Shown: positions 17,134 through 26,824, numbered from the stretch's first letter. The stretch is DNA of 48,958 bases from Candidatus Bathyarchaeota archaeon (GCA_018396915.1 JAGTRD010000009.1:1-48958), one strand, 5' to 3'. The notes: a model not told the origin generated them from the letters alone. Translations and numbers: made by a program.

Positions 17134-18189
17134 CTAAGTTATGCTTTCGATAGTGTCGCCGAGGGCTTCGTAGCATCTATACCATAGGGCTGCTGACCAT
17201 AATTGGTTTCTACTCCCTTTAGGCTCACCGGTTTCAGGGTCATACCACTCGTTGAATCCGACCCACATGCACATCCTTCTAAATTGCTCTGCAGCCTCAT
17301 CTATCAATCCTAGATGTAGAAGGGCTAGAACCATATGGCCTTGAACCAGACCCCATACTCCGCCGTTCTGGTAGAGGTTCCCAGGTATAAGCCGCCAGAC
17401 CCCACATGCACCCTTAGGGTATCTCGGATGGATATTGACGTATCCATGAGGTGTGAGGGCCTTACTCATGCTTTTCATAACAGTGCCGATCTTGCCCTCC
17501 GGTATCAGGTTGGAAAGGATTGCGGTGGCATGGCCTAAAACGTCCAAATGTTTAGACTTGAGGCCTTCTCTACTCACATAGTCTGCGTAGTGGCCCATTT
17601 CAGGTAGCCAGAAGACCTCCTCAACCCTTTCTTTAAGTTTCTGCTTGAATTCGTCCGGGCACACCTTGTACAGTAGAGCTTGATTGTTGAATGTTGCCTT
17701 TCCAACATATATTTTCATCCCATCACGCCAGTCCCTTCCATATATGAATCCATCTTCTCCAATCTTGGATTCTATGTAGTCCCATATCTCTCTGTAAAGA
17801 TCCATCATCCCCAATTTTCTGAGGACGTCGAGGATCAAAAGTTCATTGTCAACCTGATCAGTATATTTGACTGGCGACGAGAATATTCTTGGGTATTTGA
17901 GGATCAATGTTGGGATCTGGCCTCTCCTCCTCAATCTCACCACCATCTCTACATGTCTCTTCACGTAGGATTCTAGATTGAGGTTGAGTAGGGCATCGAA
18001 GCTATAGCATAGGTCCCTGGTCCAATACTCATAATTGTAGCTTGAGGACGCTCCACTTGCGTATACGCCTTCGGGCCCCAAGCATGATCTTATAATGTTA
18101 ATGGCCTCCCGCCTTTTAGATTCCAGGATCTTACCGAGGTTTTGAGATACCCATCTCTTAGGTTGCTGGTCTGAATTCAATTCGGCCAC
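17134..18189 (-). CDS. Six-hairpin (alpha/alpha)6 glycoside hydrolase, GH63/GH15/GH100-like
   Basis: A 351-residue protein with the hallmarks of six-hairpin glycosidases: YEYWTRDLCYSFDALL, YTDQVDNELLIL, YGRDWRDGM, QNGGVWGLVQGHMVLALL, and FNEWYDPETGEPKGSRNQLWSAA. The last is the E-x-Y-x-P-x-TG-x-P-x-G block seen in glucoamylases, invertases and glucosylglycerate hydrolases. No signal peptide, so it acts inside the cell. Because the window also encodes a GpgS-like synthase, glucosylglycerate is a candidate substrate; this is inference. Starts at GTG. Confidence 0.78.
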   Translation of the reverse strand: MAELNSDQQPKRWVSQNLGKILESKRREAINIIRSCLGPEGVYASGASSSYNYEYWTRDLCYSFDALLNLNLESYVKRHVEMVVRLRRRGQIPTLILKYPRIFSSPVKYTDQVDNELLILDVLRKLGMMDLYREIWDYIESKIGEDGFIYGRDWRDGMKIYVGKATFNNQALLYKVCPDEFKQKLKERVEEVFWLPEMGHYADYVSREGLKSKHLDVLGHATAILSNLIPEGKIGTVMKSMSKALTPHGYVNIHPRYPKGACGVWRLIPGNLYQNGGVWGLVQGHMVLALLHLGLIDEAAEQFRRMCMWVGFNEWYDPETGEPKGSRNQLWSAALWYRCYEALGDTIESIT

Positions 18190-18283
18190 GTCTCAGCAAG
18201 GTTCTTCTGAAATTTTTCTATACTCTTATAACGCTTTTCCCCATTTATCCGATGTGTGTTGCATGGTTTAGGGGGTGGCGGTT

Positions 18284-21091
18284 CTAGTCAAACTCTCTAA
18301 CCCTCTCCCATTCTCCCTTCTCCAACATCTCCTGTTGAAGGATCTTCTTGAGAAACTGGCCTGTATATGAATGTCTCACTTTAGCAACGTCCTCAGGTGT
18401 TCCTGTGGCTATGACGTATCCACCATCATCTCCACCTTCAGGTCCAAGGTCTATGATGTAGTCGGCTGTCTTTATAACTTCCAAGTTATGTTCGATAACT
18501 AGGACTGTGTTTCCTGCGTCGACTAGCCTCTGCAGAACGTTTAGAAGTTTCTGGACGTCTGCGTAGTGGAGGCCAGTTGTTGGCTCATCGAGAATATATA
18601 CTGTTCTTCCTGTGCTCCTCTTCACAAGTTCGGCGCTCAACTTGACCCTCTGAGCCTCTCCACCTGAGAGGGTTGTAGCACTCTGACCTAGGGTTATATA
18701 TCCTAAGCCTACGTCCACTATGGTCTGCAGTTTCCTCGCTATCTGGGGTATGGCTGAGAAGAATTCCAGGGCTTCCTCAACTGTCATGTCGAGTACGTCG
18801 GATATCGACTTTCCCTTATACCTGACTTCTAATGTCTCCCTCCCATACCTCTTCCCTCTACATACTTGGCATGGTATATGGACATTTGGTAGAAAATGCA
18901 TCTCTATTGTTATTGTTCCAGCTCCTTGGCATGCTTCACATCTTCCACCTTTGACGTTGAAACTGAATCTTCCAGGCTTGTATCCTCTGACCTTGGACTC
19001 TGGAAGCTTCGCGAAGAGTTCTCTTATATGTGTGAAGACGCCTATGTAGGTTGCTGGGTTGCTACGTGGGGTTCTGCCTATGGGCGACTGATCGATTATT
19101 ATCACCTTGTCGATGTTCTCGACACCCAATATTGCCTTGTGGGCTCCAGGCTTCTCCTTCGAACCATATATTCTCTGGGCTAGGGCCTTATAGAGGATCT
19201 CGTTGAGGAAGGTGCTCTTGCCTGAGCCTGAGACCCCTGTAACACAGATGAAGGTTCCTAGAGGTATCCTGACATCTATATTCTTCAGGTTATTCTCTGA
19301 GGCACCTATGACGGTGAGGTATTTTCCGTTTCCAACCCTCCTCCTTGGAGGTATGGGTATTGAGAGTTGGTGGCTGAGATATTTGCCTGTTATCGAGTTT
19401 GGGTTCTTCATTATCTCTTCAGGTGTGCCTGTTGCTACTACGTAGCCTCCATGTCTACCAGCTCCAGGACCTAGATCTATCACATAGTCAGACTCAAGTA
19501 TGGTCTCCTCATCATGTTCGACGACGAGAATTGTGTTTCCCAGGTCCCTCATTCTACGTAAGGTTTCAAGAAGTTTACGATTGTCTCTCTGATGGAGACC
19601 TATGCTAGGTTCATCTAGGACGTAAAGGACACCTGTTAGGCCTGAACCTATCTGAGTTGCAAGTTGGGTCCTCTGGGCTTCACCTCCTGAGAGGGAGCTC
19701 ATTCTCCTGTCGAGTGTGATATATCCTAAACCTACGTCTACGAGGAAGTTGAGTCTCTGATTGAGTTCCTTCAATATTCTGGAGGCTACCATCCTCTCCC
19801 TCTCTGTTAGTTGGAGGCTCGACAAGAACCTGAGCGCCTCGGCCACAGACATTCTCGAAACCTCCGCGATCGATTTTCCACCTACCTTCACAGCTAGGGA
19901 TTGGGGTTTCAACCTCTCACCCTTACATTTCGGGCATATGGTCTCACTCATGAATTTCTGATACCACTCCTTCATAGACTCAGACTTCGTCTCCCTATAT
20001 CTCCTCTCAATAATGTTGATCACACCCTCGAAGGTTTGACCCCAATCTGTCGGCGGCGTTCCATATAGGAGTATGTTGAGCTGCTTCTTCGTAAGGTTCT
20101 TTATTGGTGTGTAGAAGTCGAAGCCATACTTTTTAGCTATGGGTTCAAACTCAGAGAGGACCCACCTATCTACTGGACCGAAGAAGGGTTTTATTGCCCC
20201 TTCAGATATAGACTTCTCCTTGTCTGGCAAGACAAGCTCAGGGTCTATCCCTATCTTTACACCGAGACCCGTGCACTCCTCACATGCTCCGTATGGACTG
20301 TTGAATGAGAACATTCTAGGTTCAAGCTCCTCAATATTGACTCCACATTTCGGACATGCAAGTTTTTCACTGAATGCAAGCTCTGAACCTTCACTCTCAA
20401 CGGTGACCACCCCACCTGAAAGTTCGAGTGCTGTCTGTATGGACTCTGCCAGCCTAGACCTCTCATTCTGGTTCAGCTTCAAATGGTCTACAATAACCTC
20501 AACCGTATGTCTCTTGTACCTCTCGAGTCTGGGGGGGTGGTCTGTCCTAACCTCCTCACCGTCAACTCTAGCGTTTAGGAAACCTTTGAGTCTGAGGCTC
20601 TCAAGCAGATCCTTATACTCACCTTTCCTACCCCTAACTATTGGGGAGAGTATCTTTATCCATGAACCGTTCTTCTGACTCATAACCGAATCAACTATCT
20701 GCTCAACTGTCTGTCTGGATATTCTTCTTCCACATATGTGGCAGTGAGGTATCCCTATCCTCGCGAATAGGAGCCTCAGGTAGTCATGGATCTCTGTTGC
20801 TGTAGCGACTGTTGAGCGGGGATTTGCAGCCGCCGTCCTCTGCTCTATCGCAACGGCTGGAGAGAGATTCTCGATATAGTCGACATCCGGCTTGTCCAAC
20901 TGCCCTAGGAATTGTCTGGCGTATGCAGATAACGATTCAATATATCTTCTCTGGCCTTCAGCGTAGATTGTGTCGAAGGCTAGGGATGACTTCCCTGAGC
21001 CGCTCAATCCAGTTATGACTACCAGCCGGTTTCTAGGAATCGCCACAGTTATATTCTTAAGGTTGTTCTGCCTTGCACCTTTAACTATTAT
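18284..21091 (-). CDS. uvrA: UvrA excinuclease ABC subunit A, probable ATA start
   Basis: DNA damage-recognition ATPase of nucleotide excision repair. Two ABC modules are visible: Walker A GLSGSGKS and GVSGSGKST, and two LSGGEAQR signatures. Zinc modules are CHICGR, CPKCG...CEECTG and CEACQG...CQVCRG. The conserved N-terminal [21 protein letters not shown] lies upstream of the first normal start (GTG 21044-21046). No ATG, GTG or TTG covers it. The best candidate is ATA 21089-21091, overlapping the uvrB stop as ATAA and giving 935 residues, the usual length. Confidence 0.93.
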   Translation of the reverse strand: MIVKGARQNNLKNITVAIPRNRLVVITGLSGSGKSSLAFDTIYAEGQRRYIESLSAYARQFLGQLDKPDVDYIENLSPAVAIEQRTAAANPRSTVATATEIHDYLRLLFARIGIPHCHICGRRISRQTVEQIVDSVMSQKNGSWIKILSPIVRGRKGEYKDLLESLRLKGFLNARVDGEEVRTDHPPRLERYKRHTVEVIVDHLKLNQNERSRLAESIQTALELSGGVVTVESEGSELAFSEKLACPKCGVNIEELEPRMFSFNSPYGACEECTGLGVKIGIDPELVLPDKEKSISEGAIKPFFGPVDRWVLSEFEPIAKKYGFDFYTPIKNLTKKQLNILLYGTPPTDWGQTFEGVINIIERRYRETKSESMKEWYQKFMSETICPKCKGERLKPQSLAVKVGGKSIAEVSRMSVAEALRFLSSLQLTERERMVASRILKELNQRLNFLVDVGLGYITLDRRMSSLSGGEAQRTQLATQIGSGLTGVLYVLDEPSIGLHQRDNRKLLETLRRMRDLGNTILVVEHDEETILESDYVIDLGPGAGRHGGYVVATGTPEEIMKNPNSITGKYLSHQLSIPIPPRRRVGNGKYLTVIGASENNLKNIDVRIPLGTFICVTGVSGSGKSTFLNEILYKALAQRIYGSKEKPGAHKAILGVENIDKVIIIDQSPIGRTPRSNPATYIGVFTHIRELFAKLPESKVRGYKPGRFSFNVKGGRCEACQGAGTITIEMHFLPNVHIPCQVCRGKRYGRETLEVRYKGKSISDVLDMTVEEALEFFSAIPQIARKLQTIVDVGLGYITLGQSATTLSGGEAQRVKLSAELVKRSTGRTVYILDEPTTGLHYADVQKLLNVLQRLVDAGNTVLVIEHNLEVIKTADYIIDLGPEGGDDGGYVIATGTPEDVAKVRHSYTGQFLKKILQQEMLEKGEWERVREFD

Positions 21092-23097
21092 GTTGCCGTC
21101 GAAGGTTTCTCACCCCTTCTTAGGGTCCTTATCTGGTCCCTTATGGCTGCAGCCTTCTCAAATTCAAGGTTCCTAGCGGCCTCGAACATCTCCTCCTCCA
21201 GACTCGCTATGAGAGCCTCGAACTCATGTCTAGATCTGAATCTTGGTCTTGGCCTTACCTCTCCAGCATGAGGCTGGGCACCGATATGTGCCTTCTGGGT
21301 TGCAGATATTATCGCCCTAACCTCTTTCTTCACGGTCTCAGGAACTATTCCATGCTCCCTATTGTAGGCGATCTGGATTGCACGTCTGCGATTAGTCTCT
21401 TCTATAGCCCTTCTCATTGAACCTGTGATGTTGTCAGCATACATTATAACTTGGCCCGAAACGTTTCTCGAGGCTCTACCTATTGTCTGTATCAGTGACG
21501 TTTCAGATCGTAAAAAGCCTTCACTATCAGCGTCTAGAATGGCGACCAAGGATACTTCAGGCAGGTCCAGACCCTCCCTTAGAAGGTTTACTCCCACAAC
21601 CGCGTCGTAGATGCCTAAACGGAGATCCCTGAGTATGTCGACCCTATCCAAAGTATCTATCTCCGAATGTAAATAGTGAACATTTATACCGTTCTCCTGT
21701 AAGTATTCGGCGAGGGTCTCAGCCATCCTCTTCGTGAGAGTTGTGACAAGACTCTTCTCCTTCCTCTGGGCCCTAGCCTTAATCTCCTTGATCAAATCTT
21801 GGATCTGACCTTGGACAGGTCTGACTATGATCTCGGGATCCACAAGTCCTGTAGGCCTGATTATCTGCTCGACAACCCTCTGGCTAATCCGTAGCTCATA
21901 TGCTCCTGGAGTGGCCGACATATAGATGACTTGGCCTATCCGCTCATTGAATTCTTCAAATGTTAGGGGCCTGTTATCTTTTGCAGAGGGGAGCCTGAAT
22001 CCATGTTCTATCAGGATCTCCTTCCTAGTGAGGTCGCCCCCATACATTCCTTGGAGTTGGGGTATAGTCACATGGGACTCATCTATAATGGTCAGGAAGT
22101 TTTTGGGGAAATAGTCTAGGAGGGTTTGTGGTGGTTCACCTGGGGCTCGACCGTCAAAGTGCCTGGAGTAATTCTCGATCCCCGGACAGTATCCTATCTG
22201 ACTTATCATCTCAAGATCGTACCTCGTCCTCTGCTCTAGCCTCTGAGCCTCCAGAAGTTTTCCGGCAGCCCTCAAATATCGAAGCCTATCCTCGAGTTCA
22301 GCCTCGATAGACTCTATTACACCCCTGAGTTCCTCCTTTGGGGTTACGAAATGTTTGGCTGGAAATATGAAGGCTGACTCCTTCATGGACCTCTGCAAGC
22401 CAGTCACAGGGTCGAGTTCAAAGATCTCACTTATCCTATCGCCTATGAGTTGGAACCTCAAGACAGTCTCCTGGTTTACTGGGCACACCTCAATGATATT
22501 CCCCCTTGCCCTGAACCGTCCTCTGCTGAGGTTGATGTCGTTCCTCTCATACTGCATATCGACAAGTCTTCTCAAAATATCCTCCCTACTCACTGACTGA
22601 CCTCGACTAAGATGTAACACAACCTTCAGATACTCTTGGGGGGAACCTAAACCGTAGAGGCATGACGAACTCGCAACAACTATTACATCCCTCCTTGAGA
22701 GTAGGGATTGGGTCGTTGAATGTCTGAGCCTATCTATCTCATCGTTTATAGAAGTCTCTTTAGCTATGTAGGTGTCTGTTTGGGGAATGTATGCTTCAGG
22801 CTGATAGTAGTCATAGTAACTCACAAAGTATTCTACTGCATTCTCTGGAAAGAAGGCTTTAAATTCACTATAGAGTTGAGCGGCCAAAGTCTTATTATGT
22901 GAAATAACCAATGTTGGCCTCTGAGTGTTAGCTATCACATGAGCTATTACGAAGGTCTTACCTGTTCCAGTTGCACCCTTGAGGGTCTGATATATCAGAC
23001 CAGCCTCAACACCTTCAGAGAGTAACCTGATAGCTTTGGGTTGGTCGCCCTTGGGCTCATAATCGGTTACAAGCTTGAAAAACTTTCCAGCAGACAA
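21088..23097 (-). CDS. uvrB: UvrB excinuclease ABC subunit B
   Basis: Damage-verifying helicase-like subunit that works with UvrA and UvrC. It has Walker [31 protein letters not shown] from the beta-hairpin region, DESH, SATPG, and QTIGRASRN. The C-terminal UVR motif for UvrC contact is [21 protein letters not shown]. An ATG at 23119-23121 exists, but TTG 23095-23097 has GGAGG nine bases upstream and gives the usual N-terminus ([19 protein letters not shown]). uvrC is not in the window. The system is bacterial in origin, so acquisition by an archaeal ancestor is likely. Confidence 0.95.
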   Translation of the reverse strand: MSAGKFFKLVTDYEPKGDQPKAIRLLSEGVEAGLIYQTLKGATGTGKTFVIAHVIANTQRPTLVISHNKTLAAQLYSEFKAFFPENAVEYFVSYYDYYQPEAYIPQTDTYIAKETSINDEIDRLRHSTTQSLLSRRDVIVVASSSCLYGLGSPQEYLKVVLHLSRGQSVSREDILRRLVDMQYERNDINLSRGRFRARGNIIEVCPVNQETVLRFQLIGDRISEIFELDPVTGLQRSMKESAFIFPAKHFVTPKEELRGVIESIEAELEDRLRYLRAAGKLLEAQRLEQRTRYDLEMISQIGYCPGIENYSRHFDGRAPGEPPQTLLDYFPKNFLTIIDESHVTIPQLQGMYGGDLTRKEILIEHGFRLPSAKDNRPLTFEEFNERIGQVIYMSATPGAYELRISQRVVEQIIRPTGLVDPEIIVRPVQGQIQDLIKEIKARAQRKEKSLVTTLTKRMAETLAEYLQENGINVHYLHSEIDTLDRVDILRDLRLGIYDAVVGVNLLREGLDLPEVSLVAILDADSEGFLRSETSLIQTIGRASRNVSGQVIMYADNITGSMRRAIEETNRRRAIQIAYNREHGIVPETVKKEVRAIISATQKAHIGAQPHAGEVRPRPRFRSRHEFEALIASLEEEMFEAARNLEFEKAAAIRDQIRTLRRGEKPSTAT

Positions 23098-23282
23098 TCT
23101 TAGAAGCCTCCAACTATACATGTCGAGTGTAAATGATGTGGCCCTGTCCTTTTCGTTTCATGGTAGTATAGACTTGACAAGCCATCTGAATAGTTTGGAG
23201 CTGACTTGGACGATATTAACCTATTCCCATACTGAATATCGAGCTGAACCACTTTAATACATGAAACGTTAATATTTTGATC

Positions 23283-23900
23283 TTATGTGGAGGCCCCACT
23301 GAATATCGTATCCATAAAATTCTTTAGGATCCTTGCGGTGGCGCCCCAAATGATATGTTCAGGAAGTTCATAATAATATACTGGATAATGTTTTCCCTCA
23401 CGTACGATATAGCCGACCTTGGGTGGAGACGTCAACTCTTCAACTGGAACTATTATAAGGTCAGCGACTTCCTCTTTGTTGACTTTGAAGTTATATGGGT
23501 ATGGGATGCTCCCCACGAAAGGAGATATTAAGAAGCCGGTTGTAGTTGCATAATCATCGAGTTCACCTAAGAATTTTATGTCGCCAACGTCTACACCAAG
23601 CTCCTCATGCATCTCACGTATAACCGTGCCTTTCAGGGTCAGGTCACGCTCCTCAAATATTCCACCTGGAAAAGAGATCTGGCCTGGATGATGTTTCATA
23701 TTCTTAGGTCTCTTCATGAATAGAATGCAATATTCACCTGACCTCCTGATGATCGGAACCAGAACCGCTGCCCTCACGAGATTCTCTGGTTGGAGAGTTA
23801 ACTTTCTTCTCCCTGCAAGGATCTCAAGGATCCTTGACTCCAAATCGTTTACCGACAAATCTTTCAGCCGCCCCTGCACCGTAAACATCTTCGAGATCAT
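23283..23900 (-). CDS. Nudix hydrolase, CoA-pyrophosphatase-like
   Basis: About 205 residues from ATG 23898-23900. The block FMKRPKNMKHHPGQISFPGG followed by REMHEELGV combines the UPF0035 signature and the Nudix box spacing of the NudL/NUDT7 coenzyme A diphosphatases. The reading frame stays open to 24041, but that would run into the divergent hisG coding sequence, so an internal ATG (23898 or 23886) is preferred. Hydrolyses a nucleoside-diphosphate-linked substrate, CoA being likely by family. Confidence 0.85.
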   Translation of the reverse strand: MISKMFTVQGRLKDLSVNDLESRILEILAGRRKLTLQPENLVRAAVLVPIIRRSGEYCILFMKRPKNMKHHPGQISFPGGIFEERDLTLKGTVIREMHEELGVDVGDIKFLGELDDYATTTGFLISPFVGSIPYPYNFKVNKEEVADLIIVPVEELTSPPKVGYIVREGKHYPVYYYELPEHIIWGATARILKNFMDTIFSGAST

Positions 23901-24005
23901 CAAGTGGCCATGGCATATTTCAACTATTATGCGACGTATGGTTTGAGCTTTTACAGTAGAGAAATATTGATGAGTGACCTTCCTTATTCGTATCTGTGAT
24001 GAATC

Positions 24006-24920
24006 ATGCCGAGTCTTAAGATGGCTCTTCCGAAAGGCCACCTATGGGAGGCTGTCAAAAGCCTTCTTGATCAGGCTGGCTACAACCTTTCAGTGAAGGG
24101 AGAGCGATCGTATAGGGTTGAGTCGAGAGACAGAGACTTAGAGATAAGGATCCATAGGGCACAAAACATAAGTTTACTCGTCGAACAGGGAAGGTACGAT
24201 GTTGGGGTAACCGGGTTGGACTGGGTTCTCGAGCCAAATGCAGATGTCGAGGAGCTTGCAGATCTCAAGGTTGGGAGGGTTGATGTGGTGGCGGCTGTTC
24301 CTGAGAGGTATGGAATAGATGAGCAGATCGGCCCAGGAGTCTTCAAGAGATTTGAGGAGAAGCTTTATGAGGAGAAGAGGGGCAAGGCGGTAGTCGCCTC
24401 TGAATATGAGAATCTTACAAGGAGCCTATTCGAGAAGCATATGCCCAGTATACCATACCGATTCATACGATCATACGGGGCTACAGAGACCTTCATAGAG
24501 GTAGCTGATCTCATAGTCGACTGTACTGAGACAGGTGCAACTCTCAGGGAGAACGGTTGGAGGATAATATATAGGCTATTTGAATCTACAGCCCGCATAA
24601 TAGCAAATAGAGATAGCCTGAAAGACCCTTGGAGGAGGGAGAAGATCGCCGGGTTAGTATCCTTGGTTGAGGGCGCACGGGACGCAAGGGGTGTGAGGCT
24701 GCTCAAAATGAATGTTCAGGAGGGCTTTATGGGAGATGTTATGAAGATCCTTCCAGCGATGAAGAGCCCAACCATCTCCAAACTTTATGGTGGTGAAGAG
24801 GCAGGATATGCTGTCGAAGTTGCCGTGAATGAGGATCAGGTTGTCCAACTGATACCTAAACTGAAGAAGGCTGGTGCAACAGACATTCTTGAATTGAAGA
24901 TAGAGAAAGTTGTTAGGTGA
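24006..24920 (+). CDS. hisG: ATP phosphoribosyltransferase, long form (histidine biosynthesis)
   Basis: First enzyme of histidine synthesis, joining ATP and PRPP. The catalytic domain has LKMALPKGHLWEAV, GVTGLDWV, and the PRPP-binding DLIVDCTETGATLREN. Residues ~225-304 match the C-terminal ACT-like regulatory domain (HisG_C) that mediates histidine feedback, so this is the HisZ-independent long form. No other his biosynthesis gene is in the window. Divergent from the Nudix gene. Confidence 0.94.
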   Translation: MPSLKMALPKGHLWEAVKSLLDQAGYNLSVKGERSYRVESRDRDLEIRIHRAQNISLLVEQGRYDVGVTGLDWVLEPNADVEELADLKVGRVDVVAAVPERYGIDEQIGPGVFKRFEEKLYEEKRGKAVVASEYENLTRSLFEKHMPSIPYRFIRSYGATETFIEVADLIVDCTETGATLRENGWRIIYRLFESTARIIANRDSLKDPWRREKIAGLVSLVEGARDARGVRLLKMNVQEGFMGDVMKILPAMKSPTISKLYGGEEAGYAVEVAVNEDQVVQLIPKLKKAGATDILELKIEKVVR

Positions 24921-25338
24921 AGATTTCGTCTGAATTTTTCTGGGTCGAGGGGCTTAACATTACATCTATCTTCGGAGGATTCGTCAAGGTATTATGAATT
25001 GTGCAGTGTCTTACAAATCTTAAAATAGAATTTGCTGATGTCGAATCTATCTCGCCAGCAAATTTTATCTCCACTTTGACCTGACCTACCCTATTTGGGC
25101 TCTCAGCCATCTCCCACTCAATATGGACCGCCATGCCTTCAGATGGTATTTTGTGTCTATCGCAGAAGAGTTTGGCGTAGACCCCTATGCAGAATCCTAT
25201 TGAGGCGATGAATAGTTCCACTGGTGTCATAGCAGTGTCTCCACCGTCTTCTTCAATAGGCTGGTCCGAGAACACATGGTGGCTTCTACACTCAGCCTTA
25301 AAACGCCAACCGTCAAGGTGAATTATCTCCATACCCAT
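24913..25338 (-). CDS. OsmC-like protein (1)
   Basis: A 141-residue OsmC/Ohr-fold protein. The two redox cysteines lie in FIASIGFCIGVYAKLF and FVRHCTIHNTL, and MTPVELFIASIG is typical of the family, whose members reduce organic peroxides or act on small thiols. ATG 25336-25338 follows GGTGAT at a good spacing; a GTG further up is in frame. The 3' end overlaps the convergent hisG by 8 bases. Confidence 0.85.
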   Translation of the reverse strand: MGMEIIHLDGWRFKAECRSHHVFSDQPIEEDGGDTAMTPVELFIASIGFCIGVYAKLFCDRHKIPSEGMAVHIEWEMAESPNRVGQVKVEIKFAGEIDSTSANSILRFVRHCTIHNTLTNPPKIDVMLSPSTQKNSDEIFT

Positions 25339-25406
25339 TACACATATCACCTTCCCACCAAGAAGATGGTGGGGTTTAAAGCGTTAACTCCTCCAGGTAG
25401 TTTGGC

Positions 25407-26144
25407 ATGAAACACCGAGACTCCCCCGCTCAGTCTAAGGAAGATATTAGGATGTCTGTCTGGCGTCTCATGGAGGAGAATAATGTAGCAAGACCTCCTA
25501 GACCTGTGTATGGTCGCATACCCAACTTTGAGGGAGCAGAGAAAGCTGCTGAGAGAGTTCTTGAGATTGACGAATTTGCGAAGGCTGATACTGTGAAGGT
25601 TAATCCGGATTCCCCTCAGAGGCCTCTCCGAGAATTGGTCCTGAAGGCTGGAAAGAACTTGTTGACACCGACACCTAGGTTAAAACATGGATTCCTGCTG
25701 ATTAAGCCAGGAAAAGTTCATGAGAAAAATTACGGATTCGCCTCGACCATAAGAGGCTCCTTCAAATACGGGGTAAGGGTTGGGTTAGATGAGATTCCGA
25801 AACCTGACTTTATCATAGTCGGATCCGTAGCAGTCACTCTTGAGGGTAGCAGGCTCGGTAAGGGGAGCGGATACAGTGAGTTGGAGTGCGCTGTGCTGGC
25901 TGAGTTGGGACTCATCGACGAGGAGACTCCTATTGCAACGACTGTCCATGAACTACAGATAGTTGAATATATGCCTAGAGAAGTCTATGATATCAATGTC
26001 GATTACATATTGACTCCTGAGAGAGAGGTTAGAACCGACTCGGAGCCTACCGGTCGAAAAGGTATAATATGGAGTATGGTGACAGAGGAGATGATGCGGA
26101 GGATGCCTCTACTTGAAAACCTATATAGGATGAGGAGAGTATAA
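25407..26144 (+). CDS. 5-formyltetrahydrofolate cyclo-ligase family protein
   Basis: A 245-residue protein of the 5-FTHF cyclo-ligase (MTHFS-like) fold. It has VWRLMEENNVARPPRPVYGRIPNF, VKVNPDSPQRPLRELVL, LLTPTPRL, PDFIIVGSVAVTLEG and the phosphate-loop-like RLGKGSGYSELECAVL. Archaeal members carry the TPRL and GKGSGYSD blocks but are usually uncharacterised. A role in C1-folate or tetrahydromethanopterin metabolism is inferred from family only. Confidence 0.82.
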   Translation: MKHRDSPAQSKEDIRMSVWRLMEENNVARPPRPVYGRIPNFEGAEKAAERVLEIDEFAKADTVKVNPDSPQRPLRELVLKAGKNLLTPTPRLKHGFLLIKPGKVHEKNYGFASTIRGSFKYGVRVGLDEIPKPDFIIVGSVAVTLEGSRLGKGSGYSELECAVLAELGLIDEETPIATTVHELQIVEYMPREVYDINVDYILTPEREVRTDSEPTGRKGIIWSMVTEEMMRRMPLLENLYRMRRV

Positions 26145-26165
26145 GACTAGGATGGTGATGAGTAA

Positions 26166-26381
26166 ATGAGTTACTATGATCCAAACTATTGGAGGCAAGT
26201 CATGCGGCAATACCCATACCTTCAGACGCCTACTACACCAGTGATGTCGACCGATCCCCTTGAACAATTGGGTCTGGGTAGGAGAGAGACTTTAGTCTTA
26301 ACTAATTGTCCATACTGCGGCGTCTTTATCCCAGCGAACACGAACTTCTGTCCGAGATGCTGGTGCCAGATAAGACTCTGA
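26166..26381 (+). CDS. Small zinc-ribbon protein
   Basis: A 71-residue protein. A tyrosine/proline-rich N-terminus (YYDPNYWRQVMRQYPYLQTP) precedes a C-terminal zinc ribbon with C-x2-C and C-x2-C (NCPYCGVF, FCPRCWCQI). GGTGATG precedes the ATG, and the gap from the cyclo-ligase gene is only 21 bp, so the two are probably co-transcribed. Function unknown. Confidence 0.7.
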   Translation: MSYYDPNYWRQVMRQYPYLQTPTTPVMSTDPLEQLGLGRRETLVLTNCPYCGVFIPANTNFCPRCWCQIRL

Positions 26382-26578
26382 GAGGCGTTATTTATGGCAG
26401 CGTATCTTAAGATGGTTGAGATCAATGGCAGACTACACATTTACGAGCAGGTAATATACAAGCCTGAATGAGAGAATTATAGAGTAATCTGAAACTAGTG
26501 TAGGCTATGTCAGGACCAGCCTCCTCAGAGGATTTATATAGATAGGGGAGGCCCATCAACCCACCCAGGATGCAACAA

Positions 26579-26590
26579 ATTTATTTATAA
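26579..26590 (+). promoter_or_regulatory. TATA-like box of the tRNA-Tyr gene
   Basis: ATTTATTTATAA lies about 33-44 bp before the mature tRNA 5' end. A start site about 25 bp downstream falls near 26610, giving a leader of roughly 10-13 nt. The 240 bp between the zinc-ribbon gene and this tRNA hold no other recognisable gene. Confidence 0.55.
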
Positions 26591-26610
26591 CATTGTTCGA
26601 GTGAGATTTG

Positions 26611-26622
26611 GGTCCCGCGGAT
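26611..26622 (+). other. tRNA-Tyr leader duplicating the acceptor strand
   Basis: The leader contains CCCGCGG (26614-26620), an exact copy of tRNA positions 1-7 (26623-26629), two bases before the real copy. GGTCCCGCGG (26611-26620) is complementary over 10 bp to CCGCGGGACC (26831-26840), which is the whole 3' acceptor strand plus discriminator and CC. The leader can therefore compete with the true acceptor stem. Confidence 0.6.
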
Positions 26623-26631
26623 CCCGCGGTA

Positions 26632-26654
26632 AGATGTATGTGAACATCCCGTAA
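26632..26654 (+). other. tRNA-Tyr intron 1 (23 nt, position 9/10)
   Basis: Central helix: exon GCGG (26626-26629) pairs with intron CCGT (26649-26652). The bulges are TA^A (26630-26632) and AA^G (26653-26655), cut after the second base. The inner stem is GATGT/ACATC with a 6-nt loop. Bulge-helix-bulge geometry; the outer helix is weak. Confidence 0.88.
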
Positions 26655-26676
26655 GCTCAGCCTGGTAGAGCTTCCG

Positions 26677-26700
26677 ATCACGTGTAAGACGTGAGGAGAC
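26677..26700 (+). other. tRNA-Tyr intron 2 (24 nt, position 30/31)
   Basis: Central helix: exon CTTC (26671-26674) pairs with intron GGAG (26695-26698). The bulges are CG^A (26675-26677) and AC^G (26699-26701). The inner stem is TCACG/CGTGA with a 7-nt loop. Its removal is needed to complete the anticodon stem. Confidence 0.9.
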
Positions 26701-26707
26701 GCTGTAG

Positions 26708-26755
26708 AGTTGCACCCACGGTGCAGCCATCCAGCCTATCAGGCTAAAAGTAGAA
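26708..26755 (+). other. tRNA-Tyr intron 3 (48 nt, canonical position 37/38)
   Basis: Central helix: exon CTGT (26702-26705) pairs with intron GTAG (26750-26753), two pairs being G-U. The bulges are AG^A (26706-26708) and AA^A (26754-26756). The interior carries two hairpins, TGCACC/GGTGCA (26711-26725) and AGCCT/AGGCT (26733-26745). A one-base shift of the borders would give the same mature sequence, but the helix fits 37/38 best. Confidence 0.83.
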
Positions 26756-26771
26756 ACCGGAGTGTCGCTGG

Positions 26772-26794
26772 AGGGGCCATATGGACCCGGCGAA
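26772..26794 (+). other. tRNA-Tyr intron 4 (23 nt, position 53/54)
   Basis: Central helix: exon CGCT (26766-26769) pairs with intron GGCG (26789-26792). The bulges are GG^A (26770-26772) and AA^T (26793-26795). The inner stem is GGGGCC/GGACCC with one G-A mismatch and loop ATAT. It must leave before the T-stem can form. Confidence 0.87.
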
Positions 26795-26800
26795 TTCAAA

Positions 26801-26824
26801 ATAGGCACATGCAGCCTATGAAAC
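26801..26824 (+). other. tRNA-Tyr intron 5 (24 nt, position 59/60)
   Basis: Central helix: exon TTCA (26795-26798, the T-loop itself) pairs with intron TGAA (26819-26822). The bulges are AA^A (26799-26801) and AC^T (26823-26825). The inner stem is TAGGC/GCCTA with a 7-nt loop. The outer helix is the T-stem, available only after intron 4 is gone. Confidence 0.9.

Noticed and set aside
20139-20678. A 179-codon open frame on the + strand
   Set aside because: It is antisense to uvrA, with no recognisable domain.
23901-24041. N-terminal extension of the Nudix protein
   Set aside because: It runs through the hisG start region on the opposite strand; an internal ATG gives the normal length.
26614-26620. 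Upstream CCCGCGG as the true 5' end of tRNA-Tyr, with a further small intron
   Set aside because: The copy at 26623 is followed directly by TA (positions 8-9) and the intron 1 helix uses its last four bases. No bulge-helix-bulge can be drawn for the extra 9 nt.
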